Positions 11,913 through 22,133 of a stretch of 64,000 nt of DNA are shown one piece after another. Each line of letters starts with the position of its first letter. The first letter of the stretch is position 1. Source of the stretch: Amphirosellinia nigrospora (lineage: Eukaryota > Ascomycota > Sordariomycetes > Xylariales > Xylariaceae); assembly GCA_004123355.1 (NCBI GenBank), contig SCHM01000004.1, forward strand, positions 7,033,017-7,097,016, in the 5' to 3' direction. The notes under the pieces were generated by a model, which had not been told where the DNA came from, did no database searches, and saw nothing but the letters and a program-made list of their open reading frames with translations. Made by a program: the position numbers and the translations under genes.

Positions 11913-12638
11913 CTAGGCCGTCGACGTAGGGCAAGGAGGCGGAGTGTAAGTCGGATGTTCACATGCCCCATGGCATCTGTGCAAGGTCAACTAAACAATC
12001 CTGGCACAGAACGAGGAAATATTTATTACCCTCCATAAGTTAATATGGCAGTCGGACTTGGTGAACCACAAGTCTCAAAGTGGTCTTCACAGACACTGTA
12101 AGTGTAGGTGCAGCTGTCGGTAACACTAGGAACTGACGTAGATGTCGGGCAGGGTGGCTCGGAGTACGTGAGAGTTACACAGGCATCGTGGCAGCTGGAA
12201 TTAAGTCAACAATTTATTTCCTTAGGTAAGCTTATATGAAATGCGGGTATCCTCACGCGCCGTAGTTTATAGTTGTCGTGGGAATCGGAGATCCACACGT
12301 CTTGAACCGGTCGTCACAGATGGTCCCTGTCGAGGTGCAACTAGGCATGGAGCCACCGCCGGTCGGGCAAGGTGGCGGCGTATATGTGGTTGTCACGGTA
12401 ATATCGTGACACCTGCAAGTTATTAGTTTGTGGTATGCGTTTAGAGTGTAAATTGGTCAGGCATCTTCGTGCATCCGGGGCTTACATACCCCCCATACCA
12501 CACTGTAGCCGTAGGTGGTGAACCGCAAGGTTGCGAATAGTCTACGCAGAGCGTTGTTGCAAGTGTCGTGGGGACGCAGGTCGTAGTCGCGGCTCCGAGG
12601 CCGGCCAGAGCGAGGAGGTGAAAGTTTTGTAGCTGCAT
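11913..12638 (-). CDS. Small secreted cysteine-rich protein with exon-encoded tandem modules (family not recognised)
   Basis: Four exons, 12490-12638, 12257-12412, 12030-12194 and 11913-11976, encode 177 residues with no frame break. A signal peptide (MQLQNFHLLALAGLGAATTT) is followed by repeated modules. Each begins CHD or CHG, then a TY-x-x-PPCPT segment, then a C-(V/D/E)-D-x-x-x-x-(P/T)-CGSP-x-PT motif, and ends near YGG or YGA. All three introns (77, 62 and 53 nt) interrupt the repeat at the same place, just before CH, and all are phase 2. The two internal exons (156 and 165 nt) are therefore symmetric duplicated units. The first and last exons carry half modules. The even Cys-rich spacing suggests disulfide-bonded extracellular modules, possibly an effector-like or wall-associated protein; the function is unknown. 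A TATAAG lies about 100 bases upstream of the ATG. Confidence 0.8.
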
Positions 12639-14906
12639 GCTTGATGACTTCTAATTCCAGCCAATTACTTCATTCGTTTGCTTGGCATACCCTGCCTACG
12701 CCCATCACTTGCAGTGGTGAATCGAGACAACAGGCCAACTTATACTTTGCCCGATTATACTCGATCCTCGCTTAGCTGAACCGAATCTGGACCGACTCAC
12801 CCTTCAGCCTAGAAGTAGATCTGTAATAAGCGAACACGAGTAACATTCTTGGCGTGCTGCGTTCTCGACCCGGGGTAAACAGCCGCTCGTTAACAATGCT
12901 ACGTGCGGAGAGAGGCCAAGCTGACGGTTGAGCGAGACCGGAAACGCAGGTTCAGACGGCCCAAAAATGGATGCCATCGATCGCTGCGAAAACGGGAGAA
13001 GAGACATGATGCAGCAGTCTAGCATCAGCCTAAACCCTCAGCGTATGGGCGATGCAATTGAGACGTTTGCCCTCTCTGCTCTGTATAAGAGATACAAAGG
13101 AACGTTGCACTCTCCAAGGTGGTTGGCCGACTTCAGTAAGTATGTCCTGTCAACATCTCGTATTCCCCACGGGGTACATGTGTAGTGAGGTAGGTAAGCG
13201 GTCAGCTTGTCGAGAACCTGGGCAAGCAAGCCTCTTGGCAGAGGGCACATTAAGTGTCTGGATTCGTCCTCTTCTTCCTTCGGGCAACAACTGCTTTCGT
13301 GTCTATAGTGCAGTCGTACCACCGTCTTACGTGGATGGTGACAGGTTCGTGCTGTTTCAGCATTATCCAGCATGCCCTATCGGGATATTGAAAGGTTATC
13401 AAAACATGCAACCCTAACATCGATTGTTGTTGTTATTGTTGCCATGGTCTGTAACCATGACGCAAATGAATCAAGCGTCAGGCCTTGATGATTGATGATG
13501 GCTGCCGTCACCTGCATACTGCTAAGGTAGGTTGAGACAGCTTAGGTGCCTTAGCTTGAGGTCCTCGTCCAGTCACCTCCAGCTTCCAAGGTTCCATCCA
13601 ACCAAGGTTAGACCTATGCACCTACCTATATAAACATATTCGTATAACCGTGGGTGCCCTCACCAGGGCTCCATGTTTGACGGACACACACATGCATCAA
13701 GACCACAACAAGAGCTGACTGCTATTTTAGAGCTTCCATGCACACAGCGCTCGACCTCGTAAACCCGAATCAAGTGGTACAGGCCGTCATCACATGTGAA
13801 GACCATCTTAAACAACGTGTTACTCATCCCAAGCTGTGACTGCGTGATGCTCACACCTTTCTACCTAGTTTTCGCCTATCCTGCCGTCGCCCAGTCCACC
13901 GCCGCGGGAGGAATGGTCGTGATGCCTCCCGGTTTTCCTATTCTGTAGGTATGTTGTGAAATCATCGTGCTGATTGGCGTTGCTTACCAACGAGCCAAGA
14001 TTGGGCACCGGTATTCAACCAACCGCAGTTTATTACCGCAAGTATGACGCTGCCTGTGTACATCTTTCTAATCATCATCTTCCCGTCGACGAATCGTCTC
14101 GTTGCTCAAGGGAGCGAACATGCATTTACAATGGACGGCCAAATTATAGCGGACGGTATTAAACATTGAATATGTTCCGTCAAGTGATGAGTTGGCATGC
14201 TGCGCAAACCACAGGCAGCACCGACATGCTGTATGAGGTCATGTGGGGGAAGCGGGCCAGCTGCGCTATTCCCTCGATTCGAGTGACTCGCTCCGATCGT
14301 GGTGGAGATGGCGAGCAAGAGACGGAGATGAGGAGTGATGTGATCTCTTTCTTCGCCCGGCATATTGAACTCTACAGTACTAAACAACCCACGGATATGG
14401 AGATACGCGGAAAGGCTGTCTGTTTGACAAAATGAAGTTGGACAAAAGGCAAGCACAATATTCCTCTCAAGGATTCTCCCTGTTCTCCTTACCCATGTCG
14501 GATTTCGCGAGGCCGCCTCTGCATGCTGTAGTCATCTGTTACACCGCCAGGGTCGCTGTCCCTCGGGCCAGACCTGCTGGAGCCTTCTAGGCGGGAGTCT
14601 ACGCGGAGTCTCGGCGGGCGGCCCCTCAGGATCTGCTCATGCGCTTCTGCACCCACTACGTCGAAGTGCAGCTACCCTGCATCTGATGGGACCCTATTTC
14701 TATTTGCTGTTGGTGCTGTGGCGGAGCCAGGGTACCCTGGTCATGTTTACGCATCTATGTCCCGAATGTCTTAAATATTGCTGAACACCTCTCACGAGAT
14801 TTCGCCTCCGCCTGCTTTATATCATAGAACATACACCATCAATTACGTCGACTATAGCTTCTGCTCAGGGCTCTCTAGGTGCGCTGATTATTGCCGACTA
14901 CATACC
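12639..14906. other. Intergenic region, no supported gene
   Basis: Several open frames of 60-120 codons occur on both strands, but none has a recognisable domain or convincing splice partners. CCTACCTA/TAGGTAGG words recur at about 13190, 13525 and 13620. The last 130 bases are probably the 5' untranslated region of the RD/RS-rich protein gene. Confidence 0.5.
12740..12745 (-). promoter_or_regulatory. Candidate TATA element of the modular secreted protein gene
   Basis: Read on the minus strand this is TATAAG, 102 bases before the ATG, at normal promoter spacing. This is a weak, sequence-only call. Confidence 0.3.
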
Positions 14907-16061
14907 ATGGCCCCTCGCTCAAGCAGACATCATAGTCGCTACGACGACCCATACACATTCGACGACCCCTACATTCACTCGCCACCCACGGCTCACAATC
15001 AACCAGCTTATGAATACGTCGGGACAGACGAGCCTCTATCTCCTCGCTTCACATCTCCGCCCCGTCACACATTTTCGCCCGACCACGAGCGTGCACGGCG
15101 ACACGCCCGCACAACCAGTCCTCCACGACACTCCAGACATGAAGGAGCCGATACTCCACATGCATCACGTCATTCCTCATCACCCCGCCCGAAAGACCGA
15201 CATCGAGAGAAAGCCGCCGAGGGCGGAAAGCGGGCAAAGGGGAAGCACTTTTACCAAGACTTCGCCAACAACAACCCAAAATTACAACAATATGGAAAAC
15301 AAGGCCTGACATTCCTAAGTGAAGCGGCCGCGGCTTATGCTGCAGCACAAGCTGGGAAGGACGGCGCGAAAAATGCAAATGATAATCCGCGGAGCCGATC
15401 CGTTGATCATGGCGACCGGCGCGATCGCTCCAGCCGGCGTCATAGACGACATGCATCTAGCCCATCAAGGTCACCATCACCACCACCACGCAGACGACAC
15501 TCCACCCGCCATAGCGATCGAGACCGCGATCGTGATCGGGAAACCCATCACCGACGTCGAAACAGCCCATCGCCACCTCCACTAAGCCGAGACCCAGATT
15601 CATACCTTGCATCGAGACACAGCTCAGACCGTGACAGGGACCGAGATAGGGATCGAGATAGGGACCGGGAACGTGGTCGTGACCGGGGACATCGCCATCG
15701 CCGACACTCCCCATCACCAAGCCGCTCTCCGTCCCGCCGTTCTCGCCGCGCCCGTAATAGCACCGCACCGCCTACTAATCCTGCGGTTGATCGATGGCAG
15801 ATGGCGGCGCGTGCAGCACTAGAAGCAGGTGGACTAACAGCCTTCCGGCTGCGTAAGGAGCCTGGGGGCTGGTCGAGTGGAAAAGCAGCCAAAGTAGCCA
15901 CCGCCGCCATTGGCGCGGCAGCGATGGACGCCTTCATGGATCAGGACCCTCGCGCCGCCAAGAACGGCATGAGGGGTATGGCGGAGAATGCTATCACCAG
16001 TATGATTGCGTCGCAGATTGTTGGAAAGGGTGCTAAGAGGAGGGCACGCTCGCGTTTCTAG
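14907..16061 (+). CDS. Basic RD/RS-rich hypothetical protein with conserved C-terminal alanine/glycine segment
   Basis: One uninterrupted exon encodes 384 residues. The start is chosen at 14907 because the context is ACCATGG; the frame stays open upstream to 14778. The N-terminal third is His/Pro/Arg/Ser-rich with charged low complexity. A short ordered patch follows (HFYQDFANNNPKLQQYGKQG), then a long RD/RE/SP/HRRH repeat from about residue 150 to 290. The C-terminal 85 residues look conserved among fungal hypothetical proteins: an Ala-rich helix with FRLRKEPGGWSSGKAAKVATAA, then GMRGMAENAITSMIASQIVGKG. The Gly/Ala pattern could form amphipathic or membrane-associated helices. The RD repeat resembles splicing-associated low complexity, but no RRM domain is present. 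Function unknown. Confidence 0.75.
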   Translation: MAPRSSRHHSRYDDPYTFDDPYIHSPPTAHNQPAYEYVGTDEPLSPRFTSPPRHTFSPDHERARRHARTTSPPRHSRHEGADTPHASRHSSSPRPKDRHREKAAEGGKRAKGKHFYQDFANNNPKLQQYGKQGLTFLSEAAAAYAAAQAGKDGAKNANDNPRSRSVDHGDRRDRSSRRHRRHASSPSRSPSPPPRRRHSTRHSDRDRDRDRETHHRRRNSPSPPPLSRDPDSYLASRHSSDRDRDRDRDRDRDRERGRDRGHRHRRHSPSPSRSPSRRSRRARNSTAPPTNPAVDRWQMAARAALEAGGLTAFRLRKEPGGWSSGKAAKVATAAIGAAAMDAFMDQDPRAAKNGMRGMAENAITSMIASQIVGKGAKRRARSRF

Positions 16062-19000
16062 AGTGCCTGTTTCATTTAGTCCCTTGGCCTTAGGGAATTC
16101 TTTTCCTTTTTTTTTTTCGAGTGTTTTTTTTTTTTTTAACTTCTAGCGTCTTATTTTTCGCATTGTCAACCATGCCACCGTTCGAATTCTCGGAACTTTT
16201 TCTTCGTTTCGGTTTCATGGATTTTACGAAACTAATCAGGTATACATGGATTCTATTTAGCATCGAGCGTCTCTTCTATTGTACTTTCATCACACAACAT
16301 CACTTTTGGACTCGGGACTGGGAATAAAAGGGTAGAGTCTAACACGACTGATGACGAGGAAGGACGATGGCATAGGCGATATAAACGACGTAACGACATG
16401 GGATATATGTAGCAACAGTAACGATCTTAGGTCGGCTATATGGTTATAGGTACAGAATGTTTCGGATGACATATGAGGCAAGAAGGTTTCTTGGCCTTGG
16501 CCGATGACGAGCTGAATAGATAGACGGAATAGATATGTACTCTTACTAGGTCTTAGAACACACGTGGCGTTCAGATGGAGATATATCCGCTGCTCGTTAT
16601 ATTATCACGACTGCTTTCATTTGGAGTCTTCTTCGGCCAGTAAAAATTACGTGTTCATGTGTCCTTGTGCCACGACGACGCGATCATGGCCGCTGACCAA
16701 TAACGCTCCATGGGTAGTACCAGTTTAGCTACTATCATCGAGTTCCTGTTCCGACACCTGGGTCTCCCCCTCCTTAGGTATGCAGACTACCTGATCAAGT
16801 GACTGATATGACCAAGTCCTCAGCCATGTCTCAGATACTTGCTTAGCTCTTTATAATATGACTCTGTACTGTATGCTTGTAATGCTCCTGCTGTCGGAAA
16901 ACTCTTTCGGGTGGTGCCGCTAAAGGTGTTTTTAGATACGGGTGCATCAACCGATGGCGTTGTAATGCATAAATTTGCCTTACCCTACTACCTACTATGC
17001 GATGGCAAGAGCTGCCTACTGTGCCGTTGGGTTCCTTGGGTCAAGCTTAATTTGAGCAACCGCCTCTTGAGGCTACGTATCGTGAATCGAATCCCTCTTA
17101 TCCCTTTTATTTTCGAAAGAAATGATAATACTTCGCGGGCTGACTTTTATCTGTTTTCTGCGGTTTTTTGTTAGAGCATTCATAATCCATGTAAAAACTG
17201 ATCGATTTCTTTTTTTGTTCCTTTCTTGAGGATGTCTTGACTCGGTTTGTTCTCCTTTTTTCTACTTGCTCTGTTGTTGGCGCTCGTGTCCGTGCTACGT
17301 AACGCACAACATGGCTTGGCCTGAACACCAGATGATTAGGCGTTCGTAGAATTGTAACCAAAGGTAGAGGAAGCCAAAGTTTTCAAATTGGTTACGTGAC
17401 TGTTGTTCGGACTGTGGCGCCGCCCTGGTAGATCTCTACATATACAGCGCAGACTCAGTAGCCTCTAAGAATTGCCCCTGGGCTCCCAAAAAGTTGAACT
17501 AGTTCCTGGTCGCGAGGGGCTTAATCGACAGCTGTCCTCGGTGCCATCGATATCCTGACAGCTACGATTCCTATATACAACTTTTCTAATTCTTGAACTT
17601 GGATCCTTCGATCCATGCTGAGCGGAGAGAACTCAATCTTCACCCCGCACCCGATAACTTCATCTACCATCATCATCGCCTTCCTAGGCCGATTTCGACG
17701 AACCCGACTATTGCCGCCGATACTACCGTCTTAACCAAAACGATGACGATGACTCAGTCTAGTAAATCTTTTTATCTGCAGCCGGATTATGACGGACAGC
17801 TCTTACGGGCCAGGGCGATGCGGTAGGCTTATATAGTCTTGCGAATGCGAGGCGTTGTGCGAGGCTTCAGCTTTCAGCTTGGCCGTGTTTGCCTACCTAA
17901 ATCTTCGAGATGGCCATGTAGAGGCGGGGTGATGAAGTGCACAAGGGGAAGCGAAGCCGGCAACTACAAACAAGGCTCGCTGGCCATCGAAGTAGTACGT
18001 TCTTAAACGCCGTGGAACATTTGTGAAATAATCAATGTCGCTTGCCTTCGAGCTTCTATCAAAGGACGCCAGTTTGAAGGCGCCCCGATACCTCTGCATT
18101 TATATTAGAATTTAGGGACAACCATGTACGAGCAGTTGTAAATTGCATGTTAATGTTATATTTAATGACCGGATTCCAATACATTTCACGAAGTGCATGG
18201 AAATGACATTTGCCACGGGACCACACAGACACGGGCCAACTTGGAAGATTCTCTTTCTCTCAACATCGTGTTTTCGAAGGTGATGAACAGATTTTGTTCA
18301 ACCCCAACGAGAAATTATAATGCAGGGTGGAGTTCATGATCACAGCTTTTGATTGTTGCACCCGTCATGTCGGTTCGTCCAATATAACCAAGTCTACTAA
18401 CCTCCTACAGGCCAGGCAATTAACGCCCAATTAAAAAAAACTACAGATAGCACGTAGAAGTAATAGGAAGGATCAGTCATCATTCTCATTGCTTCTCATA
18501 ACTCCGTTTCCACTCTTCGACGGGTACATAGAGGCTGACAGTTGAGACTGTGCCAATGCCCAAATCTTCGATGCCTACCGGAATATACACCAATGCTCAA
18601 AAACAACGCCAGCCACCAACATGAACAATTACTTCGCAGTAACAATTCCCTCTGAGGCCTTTGAAGAAACACCACACATTTGCATCCTTTTCCATGGACA
18701 CAAAGAGGAGAACAGACTCAATCCTTACCCCCCCCTGTCATTTTTCTAATCCTCCTGCTCTTACGCTGCTTGCACGCAGGTAGCTCCTCCTCCTCCTCCA
18801 GCACCGACTCCTTTGTCTCCATCTCCTTCCGCTCCTTCTGCTTCCTCTTCTTCTCGGCCTTCGCGACCTTCTCTTCCTCAGTTTCCTCAAGGAGCCAAAA
18901 CGTGCATTTGTCGAACACCTTGTTGTACAGGCAACAAAAACGATACTCATCGATACTTTCCAGAAACACGCGCAGAATTCATACGATATGGTATATACTG

Positions 19001-19063
19001 CAAGTACTTATATATAAATACAATATGTTATTGCGTGATATCGAGCGAACCATATCATCCCCA
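16062..19063. other. Three-kilobase gene-free stretch
   Basis: It starts with poly-T tracts (16108-16139), likely the 3' region of the preceding gene. No family could be recognised. A Glu/Lys-rich open frame on the minus strand (18718-18969) has no ATG in frame and is low complexity. Another short frame near 17593-17826 also starts without ATG. Confidence 0.5.
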
Positions 19064-20897
19064 TTATGATGACAATGCATCCAAATCTATCTCTGCTTCC
19101 CGCCTTCGGACCAAAATCGAAGTCTTCGGATCAACGCGCAAATCGAACCCAAGTTCAATCACGTTGTGAATGAAGTTTCTGAGGGCTTCAGGTCATACTT
19201 GAGAAGCAGATGAGCGAGAGCGATCTTGAGCTCATTAGCAGCAAAGAATCGCCCGGGGCAAGCGTGCAGGCCGTGGCCAAAGCCGAGTGACGCGGTGCTG
19301 GTAGTCACGAGATGAGCCTGGTTCGACTTGCTGGGTATCTCGCGCATGCGCATGAACCGGGCCCCGTCAAACTCCTCCGGGTTCTCGTATACGTTAGGAT
19401 CGAGCCGCTTGGTGGAGCGGACAGCGCACTTGCTACCTTTGGGAATAACGGTGCCGTCCGATAGTGTTACATCTGCGAGAGCCAAGCGGTGCATTGTTGC
19501 TATCAAATTGACTGGTTAGTGGAATGACATGACGGAAATTGCCACGGTAGACACCTACTCATTTTAATCGGCTTCAGCCTCTGCGTTTCCTTGAGCACGC
19601 TGTCCATTAGCTTTAGATTGAAGAGCGCCGTCTTCGTCATGCCTTCATTTTGCAGGACTTGGATGATTTCCTTGCGCATATCATCAATGAGTTCCGGTCG
19701 CTGCACGAGGTTCTGTAGAGTCTGGTTAAGAAGATCCGATGTAGTATGAATAGCGGCCATAGACAGTCCAATCTGGTAGACGGCAGGGTCGTAGGGATCA
19801 TTGCTCGACTCTTCCTCGGCCCATTCAATCGCATCGTTCGGATGAGGGATCGGGCGGCCTTCTTTGGCAGCGGCAACCTTTTCCGCCCGCCTTTTATCGA
19901 TAACATCTTGAATGATGACGCGAGCTTCGCCCAGCAGTCTGCGAATTAGACGGCATTCTGGTAAGAACCAATGAACAAAGCGCCTCGAGAACTTTGGGAA
20001 CAAGCGAAGTTTTTTGACCGCATGCATGGAATTCACCGCGTACTGGGAGGTGGTTTCTAGCCAGACTTTGTTGCGACAGAGTTCGTCGCCTAGGAATATG
20101 CGTGAAGATAGACTTGATACATATCTAACGCTTGTATGCAACGCGTTGACCTTCCATTCGCAACGAGGAATAAAGAATCAGTCAATAGGTTAAATCCGAT
20201 CTGTGCATTGTATCTTACCGGTAGATTCGCCGAGAAGGTTGTGCAACGCAAAGCTTGCTTCCAAGGATACAGGTTTTGTCACCTTTGCTAGATGGCCGGT
20301 TAGTCTAAGAAGGTGGGATCGATGGAAGACTGAATCTGATTGATGATCTGTGGCGCTTACTCAAATACTTGGTCAATTGATTTCTAGTAACTTTAAGCAA
20401 CATGCCAGCTGCTTTTGTAGCATTGAACGCTTCGAAACCCGGAAGCTTGCCATGGAAGTCCTGATAGGGCAAGTTAGACCAGTCTCAAAGCAACGGAGGG
20501 AAAGCCATCGTACTTCCTCAGAGCTTGCAAAGAAGCTGAGATTGGGTTCATTACGAATCTCTTGGGCAAGATGGTTTGGCGGTAGGACGATTAGGTTGCC
20601 GGTATCTGTCGCAATACGAACTGGTTTATCGGCGAATTGCTCTGTCGCAGTCTTCAAAAGATTGGCAGCTCTCTTTAGAAAATCTAGCTTGGCCAGGGAA
20701 TCGCCCATATCAAATCGGCCGGGTGCATTAAGAATGGGCGGTAGCTTCCGAAGTCTGGTGCTCAAAACCGAGTAAGCTAGGAAGATAGCCGCCAGTAAAG
20801 TCACAATAGATGGTAGAGGGCGTGAGACAAGATGCGGGATGACATTGGTGTCCATCCACGACCGATCAGTCGCTGGTGAGGGTTGCATAGAACCCAT
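19064..20897 (-). CDS. Cytochrome P450 monooxygenase
   Basis: The start at 20897 gives a short leader and one hydrophobic N-terminal anchor (IVTLLAAIFLAYSVL), as expected for an ER-bound fungal P450. The I-helix reads AAIHTTSDLL, the K-helix ExxR motif reads KETQR, and the heme-binding loop reads FGHGLHACPGRFFA with the axial Cys. Exons are separated by small GT-AG introns, including 19500-19558; other junctions follow FFASSEE (near 20515) and LLGESTG (near 20218). The C-terminus ends near 19064 with a segment containing ILVRRREAEIDLDALSS, after one apparent single-base frame change near 19160. The I-helix and heme motifs resemble the ent-kaurene-oxidase/CYP68-like P450s common in biosynthetic clusters. 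The substrate is unknown. It lies about 10 kb from the PKS-NRPS, so a link to that pathway is possible but unproven. Confidence 0.88.
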
Positions 20898-22133
20898 TAT
20901 GAGAAGAAGTCGGCGAGATTTGACTCTAACAATATTCCAACATAACCACACCGAGTTGCCCTGTGCTAACTCCTATAGTAGCAGTAGAAGTCTACTGCAA
21001 GGAGTAGAAATTCCTGGGAGATCTGGAACTGTAGAAGTGGGCCATCGTGCTGATTTTTGTAGTTCTTCCGATACCCGAATCGGCACCAACTCCTTAGGGT
21101 AAGTCCGATATCTTTAAACAAACAATGACGACTGAAGATACTTTTTGAAAGTGTTAGGACTCGGCATACAACCCGATCAAATAGTTTCCCTATGTTACCA
21201 TATGTAGTAAGCTCCCCTGTGTTAAATAATCCTCATAGACGAAAAAAAAATACAGGTGCATCATCATCAACGGTACCCCCTTCTTACGGCTCCACCATAC
21301 TGGACAAGCAATCCACATCTTGTTACCGAGAACGGTAAGTAGTAATCCCAAGCCGCATCGATCACACCATTACCCCAGATTATTATACGGGGTCTTACAT
21401 GGGTGTCGAATGCTCGGCGAGAAATACATAACGGTAGCCTGCTATATGTAAGGAAGGACTGCATCATAAGAGGTAGATAATTAACCTTCTTCATCACAGG
21501 CAGTGATTTTTCTACATATCTGATGCTTGCGAAAACAGGTCGTTCATTTCCTTGCAGTCTACTGGACAGATGACTGGCCATACGAGTGACACCGCGCAAC
21601 AAAGAGTGTAGTCCAAGCGACATTGATTGAGGAATTAGACGTAAACTATATCAACAAAACAGAACAGCTTATTATCTCAATCACGCAATATGGCGTATTC
21701 AGGGACGCAAGTTGTCATGTGTCTAAAACAATGTTATCATCGTTGGAGTTTAACCGGTGTGGGGGGCACAAAATACCTTCACGGGTTGACATTGTTTCTA
21801 AAGGGGATTTCCATCTTTCCGAATTATCCCGCAAGGTAAGCGATTAGAAGAGGGGAACAAGAATAAGCGTGTTCCAACCGACATTCAGCGAGTCATCACC
21901 TAGATAGCAAAATAGAAAGCTTCGCTAGGAAAGTTTTGTTTTGAATACGTTGTAAATCAAAGTGCAGTACACTTCGTGGCTCAATTTTCAACCAGGTGAT
22001 AAGCAAACTGACCAATGGATAAGCTGCAGATCCCGATTTAGCTAAAAGCGGCAGATGTGCAAAATTAGCGTGGAATTTTCTCAGCGCCGAATTTATACAT
22101 ACTCCTGGGGATTAACGGGAGATGGGATTAAGG
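20898..22133. other. Intergenic region upstream of P450
   Basis: The first 120 bases hold the P450 promoter and a nested palindrome. A 118-codon open frame with a true ATG lies at 21267-21623 (minus) but has no recognisable family. Nothing else is supported. Confidence 0.5.
20969..21005. promoter_or_regulatory. Nested palindrome in the P450 promoter
   Basis: GCAGTAGA (20981-20988) and TCTACTGC (20991-20998) are perfect inverted arms around AG. They are flanked by outer arms ACTCC (20969-20973) and GGAGT (21001-21005). The element sits about 70-110 bases upstream of the P450 start codon, a position suited to a dimeric transcription factor such as a zinc-cluster regulator. This is inference only. 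Confidence 0.4.

Noticed and set aside
15049-15937. Long antisense frames opposite the RD/RS-rich gene
   Set aside because: They are shadows produced by the repetitive Arg codons of the plus-strand gene.
18718-18969. Glu/Lys-rich minus-strand open frame downstream of the P450
   Set aside because: It has no ATG in frame, is low complexity, and mirrors a simple TCC/TTC-rich tract on the plus strand.
21267-21623. 118-codon minus-strand open frame with true ATG
   Set aside because: No recognisable domain, signal peptide or splice partner; not distinguishable from chance.
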